Positions 1 to 6,613 of a DNA stretch of 7,241 bases are shown here, piece by piece. Under the pieces are notes generated by a model. That model saw only the letters and a list, made by a program, of their open reading frames with translations, had not been told where the DNA came from and searched no databases. The DNA is from Verrucomicrobiota bacterium (lineage in GTDB: Bacteria > Verrucomicrobiota > Verrucomicrobiia > Verrucomicrobiales > Verrucomicrobiaceae): assembly GCA_021413535.1 (NCBI GenBank), contig JAIOQF010000357.1, positions 1-7,241 of the forward strand. Reading direction: 5' to 3'. Both the position numbers and the translations under genes were made by a program. Position 1 is the first letter of the stretch. The number at the start of each line of letters is the position of its first letter.

Positions 1-1641
1 ACCACCAACCCTTGGATCCGCACCTACGGTCTCACCTCAGGCTGGGGTTACGCCATCAGCAAAGGCAATGACCGGCAACTCGGACTCTGGGGCTGGTATC
101 TGGCCAACCGCATGGCCGGAAATCGCAGCATGCCAATCTGCATCATCAACGGCGCGGTCGGCGGCACGCGCATTGACCAGCACCGCCCGAACCCTGCTGA
201 CCACGGAGCCGCAGGCACTCTTTACTCAATCTATGCCAACCTCTACAACCGCGTGGTCGGCGCCAAGCTCACCCACGGCATCCGTGCTGTGCTCTGGCAC
301 CAAGGCGAGAACAGCCAGGGCTCAGCAGGGCCGGATGGAGATTACGATTACAAATTCTATCAGCAATACTTCGTGGACATCTCCGCGGCGTGGAAACAGG
401 ATTTCCCAAACATCCGCAAGTATTACCTCTTCCAGATCTGGCCCGGTGCCTGCGGCGACACCTCCCGCAACGACCAGCTACGCGAAGTCCAGCGCACCTT
501 GCCCCGCCTCTACTCCAACATGAGAATCATGAGCACACTCGGCATCGTGCCGGGGTCGAGCTGCCACTACACAGAAGCCGGCTACATGGTCTTCTCCGAT
601 CTCATCGGCCCCTTGGTCGAGCAGGACTCTCACGGCATCGTGCCTCCGCAGCCCATGACCGCTCCCAATCTTCAGCGCGCTTACTTCACCACCGCAGCAA
701 AAAATGAAATCGCCCTCGTGTTCGATCTAAACGTCACCTGGAACCCGGGCGCGACAACGATGCTTTTTCTCGCCGATGCCAATGGCACCACAACCGGCAG
801 CGTGTCATCCGGCAGCGCCTCAGGCAACACGATCAAGCTCCAAGTCACCGGCGCTGCTGCCGCCGCTGCCATCACCTATGTCAAAGGGCTTGTTTCCTGG
901 CAGCAGGCCAACCTCCTGAAAGGCACCAATGATATCGCCGCCCTCACCTTTGCCGATGTCGCCATCGGGCCGCCGCCGCCCGCCGGCGCATCCGCCAGCG
1001 GTGGCATCGGCCAGATCATGGTGTCATGGAACGCCACCGCCGGGGCCACCAGTTACAAGGTCAAACGCTCCACCGTCAGCGGCGGCCCCTACGCCACCGT
1101 CGCCACCACCGCTGGCACGACATTCACCGACCTCTCCGTCGTGAGCGGCACAGCATATTACTATGTGATATCCGCCATGAACACCGTCGGCACCAGCAGC
1201 AGCGAAGGACCCGACTCCGCCCAGGTCAGCGCCGCTCCTCTCACTGCGTTTGCCGCATGGGCCGCCAGCCCGGCTCAAGGACTCACTGCCGGTGTCAACG
1301 ACGGCCCGCTCATGGATCCAGACTTCGACGGCATCCCCAATCTGCTGGAATTCGTCCTCAACAGCGCGCCCATGACTCCTTCCAGTGCAGCGCAGCCAAC
1401 CATGAAACAAGATGCCGGCCAGTGGGTCTTCGAATACTACCGCAGCGATGATTCACTGCCTCCGACCACCAGCCAGACGGTGCAATACAGTGTTGATCTG
1501 TCAGCTTGGACCGATATCCCCGTGACCGCCGCCAGTTCAGGTGCCGTCACCATCACACCGGGCACGCCCGCCGATCTTGTTCGCGTCGTCATTCCCAACG
1601 TCAGCGGAAAAACATTCGCACGTCTCAAGATCTCGCAATGA
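1..1641 (+). CDS. Sialate O-acetylesterase-like SGNH hydrolase with fibronectin III and C-terminal calcium-loop module (5' partial)
   Basis: The frame is open from base 1, so the start, signal peptide and probably the nucleophile-serine block lie upstream; 546 residues are visible. The hydrolase part covers about residues 1-210. It carries NGAVGGTRIDQH (50-61), WHQGEN (99-104), a hallmark of the SASA/DUF303 carbohydrate esterases, and CHYTEAGY (188-195), whose H189 is the likely catalytic histidine. A beta-rich segment follows (about 215-320), then a proline-rich linker (PPPP, 324-327) and a fibronectin III domain (about 328-412). The C-terminal module contains DPDFDGIPNLLE (439-450), with D439, D441, D443 and E450 spaced like an EF-hand/dockerin calcium loop, and ends in FARLKISQ. 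The family removes acetyl groups from sugars or polysaccharides; the substrate here is unknown. It is probably secreted and probably acts in glycan breakdown. Family call firm, specificity not. Confidence 0.88.
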   Translation, partial: TTNPWIRTYGLTSGWGYAISKGNDRQLGLWGWYLANRMAGNRSMPICIINGAVGGTRIDQHRPNPADHGAAGTLYSIYANLYNRVVGAKLTHGIRAVLWHQGENSQGSAGPDGDYDYKFYQQYFVDISAAWKQDFPNIRKYYLFQIWPGACGDTSRNDQLREVQRTLPRLYSNMRIMSTLGIVPGSSCHYTEAGYMVFSDLIGPLVEQDSHGIVPPQPMTAPNLQRAYFTTAAKNEIALVFDLNVTWNPGATTMLFLADANGTTTGSVSSGSASGNTIKLQVTGAAAAAAITYVKGLVSWQQANLLKGTNDIAALTFADVAIGPPPPAGASASGGIGQIMVSWNATAGATSYKVKRSTVSGGPYATVATTAGTTFTDLSVVSGTAYYYVISAMNTVGTSSSEGPDSAQVSAAPLTAFAAWAASPAQGLTAGVNDGPLMDPDFDGIPNLLEFVLNSAPMTPSSAAQPTMKQDAGQWVFEYYRSDDSLPPTTSQTVQYSVDLSAWTDIPVTAASSGAVTITPGTPADLVRVVIPNVSGKTFARLKISQ

Positions 1642-1713
1642 GCGTCACGCGAAGCCGTTGCCGAGAGTAATATCCCGTCCCAATGATGGAATGGCTGTCA
1701 TAGCCCCTTCCTC

Positions 1714-1734
1714 AAGCGATGCGCGGCATCGCTT
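1714..1734 (+). terminator. Hairpin, candidate terminator of the esterase gene
   Basis: AAGCGATGC (1714-1722) and GCATCGCTT (1726-1734) form a perfect 9-bp stem around a 3-base GCG loop, 73 bases after the esterase stop. The run of four Ts (1741-1744) lies six bases beyond the stem rather than directly after it, so this is an imperfect intrinsic terminator. A second weaker hairpin (1736-1753, ACCAGTT / AAC-T-TGGT with one bulge) follows at once. It may act as a terminator, or as an RNA-stabilising 3' structure. Confidence 0.5.
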
Positions 1735-1833
1735 CACCAGTTTTGAACTTGGTAAAATTCATAATCATCTGATGTTGTGACAATTAAATTGATATTTATG
1801 TTATTATTATTGCTTAATTCAACTATGCAGTGG

Positions 1834-1884
1834 GAACCACATAATTTACATGAAAAATATTTAATAACACATTGTATGTGGTTC
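1834..1884. repeat. 10-bp perfect inverted repeat in AT-rich spacer
   Basis: GAACCACATA (1834-1843) is exactly repeated in inverted form as TATGTGGTTC (1875-1884). The 31 bases between are almost all A and T. The arms are more GC-rich than their surroundings, which makes a chance match less likely. No T-run of terminator type follows directly on either strand. It could be a cruciform or RNA hairpin, a protein-binding site, or the ends of a very small remnant element; the sequence does not decide. Confidence 0.55.
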
Positions 1885-1968
1885 TAATGAAGAATAATAG
1901 CAATACAGGACTCTGATTACTATAGAACGAAGTTGCCCCGTGCTTGAAGCTTATGGAGCGCACGCGCC

Positions 1969-1997
1969 CGGCATGCCGAAGTCTGCCCCCGCAGACT
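1969..1997. repeat. GC-rich palindrome plus hairpin, possible extragenic repeat
   Basis: CGGCATGCCG (1969-1978) is a perfect 10-bp palindrome. One base later, AGTCTGC (1980-1986) and GCAGACT (1991-1997) form a 7-bp stem around a CCCC loop. The surrounding GC-rich block (about 1935-2010) contrasts strongly with the AT-rich DNA just before it. Such compact palindromic GC islands between convergent genes resemble dispersed extragenic palindromes, but copy number cannot be judged from one window. Confidence 0.4.
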
Positions 1998-2045
1998 CCC
2001 CCGCGAGAAAACCCGCAATCCATGCAGCAGTAAATTGTTCCGCCT

Positions 2046-2081
2046 AAACAAAACGCCACTTCCGTGAAGAAGCGGCGTTTT
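2046..2081 (-). terminator. Rho-independent terminator of the rplM-rpsI operon
   Basis: Read on the - strand, AAAACGCC (2081 down to 2074) pairs with GGCGTTTT (2057 down to 2050). After one mismatch, CTTC (2072-2069) pairs with GAAG (2062-2059) around a six-base loop. The stem end supplies TTTT, followed by GTTT, giving a U-rich tail. It begins 26 bases after the rpsI stop, the expected place and orientation. The A-rich left flank could let it work partly on the + strand too. Confidence 0.85.
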
Positions 2082-2106
2082 GCCAAAAAGGAATCTGAAA
2101 AGCGGA

Positions 2107-2499
2107 TTAACGCTTGGAGAACTGGAAACGCTTGCGAGCTCCGGGGCGGCCGGGCTTGAGACGTTCCTTGGCACGGGGGTCACGCGTGAGCATGCCGGCC
2201 TTTTTCAGTGCGGGACGGAAAGTCGGATCAATAAGCAGCAGGGCGCGAGCGATGCCGTGACGGACGGCGCTCATCTGACCCATGACACCACCGCCGGTGG
2301 CCTTGACATTTACGTCGTAGGTCTGGGCAGTTCCGGTGAGACGAAGCGGAGCCAAAAGCTGGCTCTGCTGGGAGGCGGTCGGGAAGTAATCTTCCAAGGA
2401 GCGTTTGTTGATAAAAACTTGGCCGCTGCCAGGGATGATGGAGACGCGGGCGACGGCATTTTTGCGGCGGCCGGTGGCGGAGGAGGGAGTGACGCTCAT
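2107..2499 (-). CDS. rpsI: Small ribosomal subunit protein uS9 (S9)
   Basis: The product, 130 residues, is the 30S protein S9, which sits in the subunit head with its C-terminal tail reaching toward the P-site tRNA. Family signatures are clear: TGRRKNAVARV (9-19), GSGQVFINKR (24-33), the glycine-rich ATGGGVMGQ stretch (67-75), HGIARALL (81-88), LTRDPRAKERLKPG (104-117) and the near-invariant basic end RFQFSKR. Length matches the bacterial family. The ATG at 2499 is the natural start, because only a short variable lead precedes the conserved core. It lies 30 bases after the rplM stop and follows it in the same transcript, as in most bacteria. The Shine-Dalgarno is weak: only AAAGA about nine bases upstream, in an A-rich spacer. 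Confidence 0.98.
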   Translation of the reverse strand: MSVTPSSATGRRKNAVARVSIIPGSGQVFINKRSLEDYFPTASQQSQLLAPLRLTGTAQTYDVNVKATGGGVMGQMSAVRHGIARALLLIDPTFRPALKKAGMLTRDPRAKERLKPGRPGARKRFQFSKR

Positions 2500-2529
2500 G
2501 TTTGTTCTTTAATCTTTAAATCAGGTGGC

Positions 2530-2997
2530 TCAGGAAAGGACGACAGACTGGGGCTGGTTCACGACGTGGGGATGCTCGGCACCCGCGTAGACTTTGAGTT
2601 TCGTCGAGAGCTTGCGGCCCAGCCGGCTGTGCGGGATCATGCCGATCACCGCTTTTTCCACGAGACGCTCGGGATGCTTGGCGCGCACTTCCTGCACGGT
2701 CTTGATCTTCTGGTTGCCGATGTATCCCGAGTGGGATGTGTAGACTTTTTGGGTTTCCTTTTTGCCGGTAAGCTTAACCGTGGCGGCATTAATGACAACA
2801 ACGTGATCGCCGGTATCGCAGTGCGAGGTATAAATGGCCTTGTGCTTTCCACGCAGCAGATTGGCGGCGGTGACGGCGACCTTGCCGAGGATTTTGTTGT
2901 CGGCATCGATGATCCACCATTTGCGCTGGACCTCCTCGGCCTTGGCGGAAAAAGTTTTGCGAGTGCTCAGGGGTGTTCTGCGGGGAGCTGGCGTCAT
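2530..2997 (-). CDS. rplM: Large ribosomal subunit protein uL13 (L13)
   Basis: The product, 155 residues, is 50S protein L13, an early-assembly 23S rRNA-binding protein. Conserved blocks are KTFSAKAEEVQRKWWIIDA (14-32), LGKVA and LLRGKHKA (37-54), the GDHVVVINA block (63-71), KVYTSHSGYIG (84-94), MIPHSRLGRKL (120-130) and LKVYAGAEHPHVVNQP (134-149). The family usually begins near MKTFS; here the ATG at 2997 gives about 12 extra basic and proline-rich residues (TPAPRRTPLSTR) before that core. No ATG or GTG lies in that stretch nearer the core, so the extension is probably real. No clear Shine-Dalgarno precedes it. It is the first gene of the rplM-rpsI operon, with a candidate promoter 28 bases upstream. 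Confidence 0.97.
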   Translation of the reverse strand: MTPAPRRTPLSTRKTFSAKAEEVQRKWWIIDADNKILGKVAVTAANLLRGKHKAIYTSHCDTGDHVVVINAATVKLTGKKETQKVYTSHSGYIGNQKIKTVQEVRAKHPERLVEKAVIGMIPHSRLGRKLSTKLKVYAGAEHPHVVNQPQSVVLS

Positions 2998-3024
2998 GGG
3001 AATTTCTGGATTCAGGGAGCGGTC

Positions 3025-3052
3025 AAACTAGAGAAGTTGTTTAGAGTGTCAA
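3025..3052 (-). promoter_or_regulatory. Candidate sigma-70 type promoter for rplM-rpsI
   Basis: On the - strand a perfect -35 hexamer TTGACA (3052-3047) is followed, after 16 bases, by TAGTTT (3030-3025) as a weak -10 with three of six consensus matches. Transcription would start near 3018, leaving a leader of about 20 bases before the rplM ATG. The placement and perfect -35 support it; the poor -10 lowers confidence. Confidence 0.45.
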
Positions 3053-3157
3053 ATGAATTGTGCTCTTGAAACGCACCTAATATCTGACTCCGGGGCGGGC
3101 TGCTACCACACCGCTCGTAATTCTTGATCCGTAGGAAAATCTGACGCAAGGGTGATC

Positions 3158-3322
3158 ATGCCTGTCAACCAAGCCCGCGGCACGCCCGGATTGCTGCTCC
3201 TGATCTTCGCCTGCGCTCTGCTGCTTACCGCTGTCAGTGCCTGGGGATTGCGGCGTGAAGGACACGAAGTCGTCTCGGCAACCACGATCACGGATGCTGG
3301 CGATAGCAGATTGCACCATTGA
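3158..3322 (+). CDS. Small single-pass membrane or exported protein, 54 residues, unknown function
   Basis: I do not recognise a family. The frame starts at ATG 3158 with a good Shine-Dalgarno, AAGGG (3148-3152), five bases upstream; this is stronger than the site of any other gene here. An in-frame stop at 3125 limits extension. The protein has a short polar basic lead (MPVNQARGTPG), a hydrophobic helix of about 18 residues (LLLLIFACALLLTAVSAW, 12-29), a basic boundary (GLRREGHE), and a polar tail ending in HH. This could be a membrane anchor, or a signal peptide cut near AVSA. Codon third positions are mostly G or C, as in the neighbours. It runs divergently from rplM and convergently toward the cyclase gene, with nine bases between the stops. 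It may also be a chance frame, but start site, topology and fit in the gap argue for a gene. Confidence 0.55.
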   Translation: MPVNQARGTPGLLLLIFACALLLTAVSAWGLRREGHEVVSATTITDAGDSRLHH

Positions 3323-3331
3323 AGCAGTCAG

Positions 3332-5485
3332 TCATTTCTTCTTCATGACATAGACGCCGTTCCAGTTCTCTGGCGGAGATGCCATCAATGATTCACAGCG
3401 CTCCACGTAGACGGCGGTAAGCGCGTCATTCAATCCTGACGCTGCGGCGCGCTTCATCGCATCGAGTGCTTCGCTGAATCGTCCCGCTCTATAGTGGATC
3501 ATACCGCGTTCGAAATCAGCCAGGCCAGATGGCACGATGGAATCGCGCCGGCTCATGACGGTGAACACTTCGACTGGCAAGACTTTGCCCTTCACCTGCA
3601 CGAGGTCGGCAGAGCGGCATTGAAACACTTCCTTCACATGATGTTGCACGGCATCACTGATAATGATGTCCACGCCGTATTCCTTGGTTACGCCTTCCAG
3701 GCGCGAAGCGAGATTCACGTTGTCGCCAATGACAGTCAGTTCCATGCGCTCATAAGGTGAAGCCGACCCGATGTTGCCCACCACCACCTGGCCCTGATGA
3801 ACACCGATACCGAAACCAAGCTGCGGCATGTTTCGCTTCTTCCAATCGGCATTCAGTTCCGCGAGCGCTTCCCGCATCGCGACTGCGGACGTCACCGCAT
3901 CCAGCGCATCCTGCTTCACGCCTTGACCAGTCGCGCCCGGCTGCGGCATGGAACCCCAGAGCGCCATCACCGCATCGCCGATAAATTTGTCGATGCTTCC
4001 CATGCTCAAAAAAACTTTTTCCACCATGCGGCTGAGATATTCATTAAGCTGGGTAACGAGCTGCTCCGGTTTCATGCCTTCGGAAAGCGTGGTGAAGCCG
4101 CGCACGTCGGAAAACAAAATCGTGACCGTGCGTTCCACACCGCCCAGTGTGCTGAAAAGATTCGCCCGATCTTTCAGTAGATGCGCCACGCGATCCGGAG
4201 AGTGATACCGCTGAATAAAGCGCGTGAGTTTCCGCGTCTCGCGCAATTGACTGAGGAAGTTACCGGTGAGACCAAAGAAGCCGCAGCCATTCAGCGCAAT
4301 GACCAGAGGAAGTGGACTGGCTTCAATGCTGAAATGATTGAAAGACCAGAATGAAATCCAGACCGCCCCCGCAGTCAGCAGCCACATGCTGATGAGACTA
4401 AGCACAGGTTGCCGGACAAAAGTGACGAGGAACCAGGCGATGATGGCTCCCACGCAGAGACTGAGCCAGATCCAGTAGGGAAAAATATCTTGGATAAATG
4501 ATCCGGCCAGCAGCGCAGTCAGCGCATGGGCATGCATTTCTACACCAGGCATGTCGCCGAGCGGGGTATTGAAGGAGTCGTGCAATTCCTGCGCAGTGGC
4601 ACCAACGAAAATGATCTTGTCTTTAAACACAGCACCATTCCCGAGATTATTCTCCCACAAGGGCTGCACGAAGATATGAAGCAGAGGGACTGGTGGATAG
4701 GCATTCGTGTCGCTGAATCGAATACGGGGCCATTCCGGAGCTTCAGCGCTGGCGGTGACGTTGACATGCCTGGCAAGGGCCAGCGCGATCGACGGACTCG
4801 GACGCTCAGTGGGATCGGGCACACCCGGTTTCTCCTTATCCAGAACCTTCTCCACCTTCGAGCGCAGCGTATGATAACGGGCGCGACGGAGCGTGTTATC
4901 TGAATCCGACCAAAAATTTAAATAACCCCATGTTCCATCCTCCGGAGTCTCGCTGCCGGAAATGACAGGGTCGGGATAGTCGAGGCGGGAAACTTTCGAA
5001 GTATCAAATTTTGCACCGATGATCACCTTGCCTTTGTGCCGCTGGAGGGCTTCAGCCAGTGCCTTGTCATCCTCCGGCGTGGTAGTGCCGAAAAAAGTAA
5101 GATCGAGAAAGACCTGCCGCGCTCCAGCTTGAAAGAGACGGTCGAGCGTCATGGCCCAAAGACGTCGCGGCCAGCTTGTGAAACGTCCACCCATGGCCTG
5201 CAAAGCTGGCGAGGCGTCAATCTCGTCCTGCCACACCCCTTCGCGTGTGAGGCTGACATCGTCTATGGCCAGCACCATGATGTCGGGACGTGGCGGCGTT
5301 CTGTTTCCCCAGATATGAAACTCATCCAGCAACTGTCGGTCCAGCTTCATCAGTGGCGGACGTGTCCAGGCCAAAGCATGCAGCAGCGCCAGAAAAACAA
5401 GCACCCCGAGAATCAGGGGCAGCAGCACGCGCTGATTCACGCCGACATGGGCGCCGTTGGACTGGGGCTTGGCTTCGCGGGGCAC
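3332..5485 (-). CDS. CHASE2-domain transmembrane class III adenylate cyclase
   Basis: This 717-residue sensor cyclase should make cAMP from ATP at the inner membrane. Helix 1 (about 19-40) is followed by an extracytoplasmic CHASE2 domain (about 45-330; DIMVLAIDD at 68-76, VFLDLTFFG 125-133, IIFVGATAQELHD 291-303). Three helices follow (about 336-358, 360-382, 390-412), then a linker and the cyclase domain (about 450-645). Metal-binding aspartates are D460 (FSDVRGFT) and D504 (FIGDAVMALWG). K500 and T584 are the base-selecting pair of ATP-using class IIIb enzymes; N591 and R595 (NLASR) match the transition-state residues. All catalytic positions are present. A TPR-like helical tail follows (655-700). 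The start is GTG, the first possible one after an in-frame TAA nine bases upstream; no Shine-Dalgarno is seen, and GTG at residue 16 is an alternative. It is divergent from the barrel/FecR pair. Confidence 0.93.
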   Translation of the reverse strand: MPREAKPQSNGAHVGVNQRVLLPLILGVLVFLALLHALAWTRPPLMKLDRQLLDEFHIWGNRTPPRPDIMVLAIDDVSLTREGVWQDEIDASPALQAMGGRFTSWPRRLWAMTLDRLFQAGARQVFLDLTFFGTTTPEDDKALAEALQRHKGKVIIGAKFDTSKVSRLDYPDPVISGSETPEDGTWGYLNFWSDSDNTLRRARYHTLRSKVEKVLDKEKPGVPDPTERPSPSIALALARHVNVTASAEAPEWPRIRFSDTNAYPPVPLLHIFVQPLWENNLGNGAVFKDKIIFVGATAQELHDSFNTPLGDMPGVEMHAHALTALLAGSFIQDIFPYWIWLSLCVGAIIAWFLVTFVRQPVLSLISMWLLTAGAVWISFWSFNHFSIEASPLPLVIALNGCGFFGLTGNFLSQLRETRKLTRFIQRYHSPDRVAHLLKDRANLFSTLGGVERTVTILFSDVRGFTTLSEGMKPEQLVTQLNEYLSRMVEKVFLSMGSIDKFIGDAVMALWGSMPQPGATGQGVKQDALDAVTSAVAMREALAELNADWKKRNMPQLGFGIGVHQGQVVVGNIGSASPYERMELTVIGDNVNLASRLEGVTKEYGVDIIISDAVQHHVKEVFQCRSADLVQVKGKVLPVEVFTVMSRRDSIVPSGLADFERGMIHYRAGRFSEALDAMKRAAASGLNDALTAVYVERCESLMASPPENWNGVYVMKKK

Positions 5486-5620
5486 GGACTGGAGTTATGT
5501 GCCGGAATCGCCCCGATGCAAGCCCACGCCGGACTGGACTTTTACGAAGGAGTCAGCTAGTCTGCGGGCTTTAATAAGACTCTCGCTCTCGGCACACTAC
5601 CTGCGCAAAGTTATCGCTCC
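5486..5620. promoter_or_regulatory. Divergent control region between cyclase and barrel/FecR genes
   Basis: These 135 bases separate two divergent start codons and should hold both promoters. On the + strand TGGACT (5535-5540) and TAGTCT (5558-5563), 17 bases apart, are a weak -35/-10 candidate; TTTAATAAG (5570-5578) is the only AT-rich patch. GCCGGA occurs twice. I see no convincing operator or strong promoter, and neither start codon has a clear Shine-Dalgarno. Confidence 0.4.
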
Positions 5621-6595
5621 ATGAAATCACTCCGGATTCTCCCACTCGTTTTACTGGCAATCTCGGCCACCTCAATTTTCGCCCAAACGCCCACACCGCG
5701 CTTTGATCCCTCCCGCGCCGCCGCCAATACCATCCAGCGTGACGCCACTGCCCAGTCTCTCCTGCGCGACCAGCAAGTAAAAGTGCAAAACGTATTGGAA
5801 GATGAAAATCCCTTCGCACCCGAAAGTCCCGGGGATGAGGACATCGGGCAGCAGCTGATTCTAAAGCGCAATGAAAAGACCGAAGCCTTCTCCGTGGTGC
5901 TGGACAGCGGCTATTTCTTCACAGACAACGCCGCCCAGACTCGTCGTGGAGCCAAGAGTGACTCCTTCTTTGTTGGCGGCGGATCAGTCACATGGCAGCC
6001 GCGCATCACCAAGCGCATCTACGGAAACCTCTCGGTCTCGGAGCACGTCTATCGCTACAATGAATTCGACGTGCTGAACTACGAATCCGGTGAAGCGGAT
6101 GCCGGGATCATCCTGCTGATGCCGGAAATCTGGAACACGCTCTGGTTTGTGAATTACTCCTACCAGCGCATCACCCAGGGCATCGACAACGACGCCATCT
6201 ATGACACACACAACATCGACCTCGGCGTGCAGAAGACCGTGCTCTTTGATCGCAAGAACAGCCTGAACCTCGGCCTGCTGGCCTCTCTCTCGCTCGATGC
6301 CTCGCCCAGTGAACTCCAGCGGAACGAATATTCCGCTGCCATCGGCTGGAACTACAAGATCAAGCACACCATGATCCTCTCTCTTAACTACCGGCTGATC
6401 TGTTACGATTATCAAAACTTCGACGGCCGGGTCGACTGGGGCAACAACTTCGGAGCATCACTCACCTACCGCCCGCGCGAGTGGATCGAACTGGCCGCGT
6501 CCTGGAATTACACTTTGAACGAATCCAACAAGGAGGCTTTCAACTACAACGTTCAGCTTGCCGGGCCTGCGGTGAGCGTGCGAATGAAATTCTAA
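5621..6595 (+). CDS. Outer-membrane beta-barrel protein
   Basis: The product, 324 residues, begins with a clear Sec signal peptide: MKSLR, a hydrophobic core, and ATSIFAQ with likely cleavage after A21. Residues 22-85 are polar and probably helical or disordered, with an acidic, proline-containing patch (LEDENPFAPESPGDEDIG, 59-76). From about residue 88 the sequence alternates aromatic and polar residues in strands typical of a barrel: SVVLDSGYFFTDN, FFVGGGSVTWQP, RIYGNLSVSEHVYRY, TLWFVNYSYQRI, SAAIGWNYKIK, MILSLNYRLI, FGASLTYRP, IELAASWNYTL. It ends VSVRMKF, with the terminal phenylalanine that marks outer-membrane proteins for barrel assembly. Around 10-14 strands are plausible. It could be a channel, or the surface element of a sensor. 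No ribosome binding site is evident before ATG 5621. The FecR gene follows after 18 bases, so co-transcription is likely. Confidence 0.82.
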   Translation: MKSLRILPLVLLAISATSIFAQTPTPRFDPSRAAANTIQRDATAQSLLRDQQVKVQNVLEDENPFAPESPGDEDIGQQLILKRNEKTEAFSVVLDSGYFFTDNAAQTRRGAKSDSFFVGGGSVTWQPRITKRIYGNLSVSEHVYRYNEFDVLNYESGEADAGIILLMPEIWNTLWFVNYSYQRITQGIDNDAIYDTHNIDLGVQKTVLFDRKNSLNLGLLASLSLDASPSELQRNEYSAAIGWNYKIKHTMILSLNYRLICYDYQNFDGRVDWGNNFGASLTYRPREWIELAASWNYTLNESNKEAFNYNVQLAGPAVSVRMKF

Positions 6596-6613
6596 ACTGC
6601 CAACCCCGCCAAC

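Larger units (their letters stand above)
1642..2106. other. Gene-free spacer between esterase and rpsI
   Basis: No convincing gene is seen in these 465 bases. Composition changes sharply along it: GC-balanced up to about 1740, strongly AT-rich from about 1750 to 1920, then GC-rich and palindromic from about 1935 to 2010. It contains a 9-bp perfect hairpin (1714-1734), a 10-bp inverted repeat (1834-1884), a 10-bp palindrome and a 7-bp hairpin (1969-1997), and the ribosomal-protein terminator (2050-2081). The two flanking genes converge here, so terminators from both sides are expected. A short open frame at 1953-2033 (26 codons) has no ribosome binding site or recognisable product and is not called. 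Confidence 0.75.

Noticed and set aside
1541..1780. A 79-codon + strand open frame bridging the esterase stop
   Set aside because: It overlaps the esterase end in another frame and reads through the hairpin at 1714-1734; no coding pattern is visible.
1953..2033. A 26-codon + strand open frame over the GC-rich palindromes
   Set aside because: No ribosome binding site, and the product (rich in R, P and Q) looks like translated palindromic DNA. The repeat explanation fits better.
1823..2183. Two - strand open frames of 87 codons in the spacer
   Set aside because: One overlaps the ribosomal-protein terminator and the other the end of rpsI. Both are cysteine/arginine- or serine-rich without family features, and no start context supports them.
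2080..3069. A 329-codon + strand open frame across rpsI and rplM
   Set aside because: It lies antisense to two unmistakable ribosomal-protein genes. Its glycine- and aspartate-rich product has no domain pattern and is the usual shadow of GC-rich codon bias.
3078..3083. TAATAT as a -10 element for the small + strand gene
   Set aside because: TTGAAA (3066-3071) is only six bases upstream, and no acceptable -35 is present at 16-18 bases.
3077..3319. An 80-codon - strand open frame opposite the small membrane-protein gene
   Set aside because: It is polar and low in structure, has no Shine-Dalgarno, and is the antisense of a frame with a better start site and a clear membrane helix.
5036..5560. 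A 174-codon + strand open frame within the cyclase gene
   Set aside because: It overlaps the CHASE2 coding region in antisense and extends into the divergent control region; its product shows no coherent domain.
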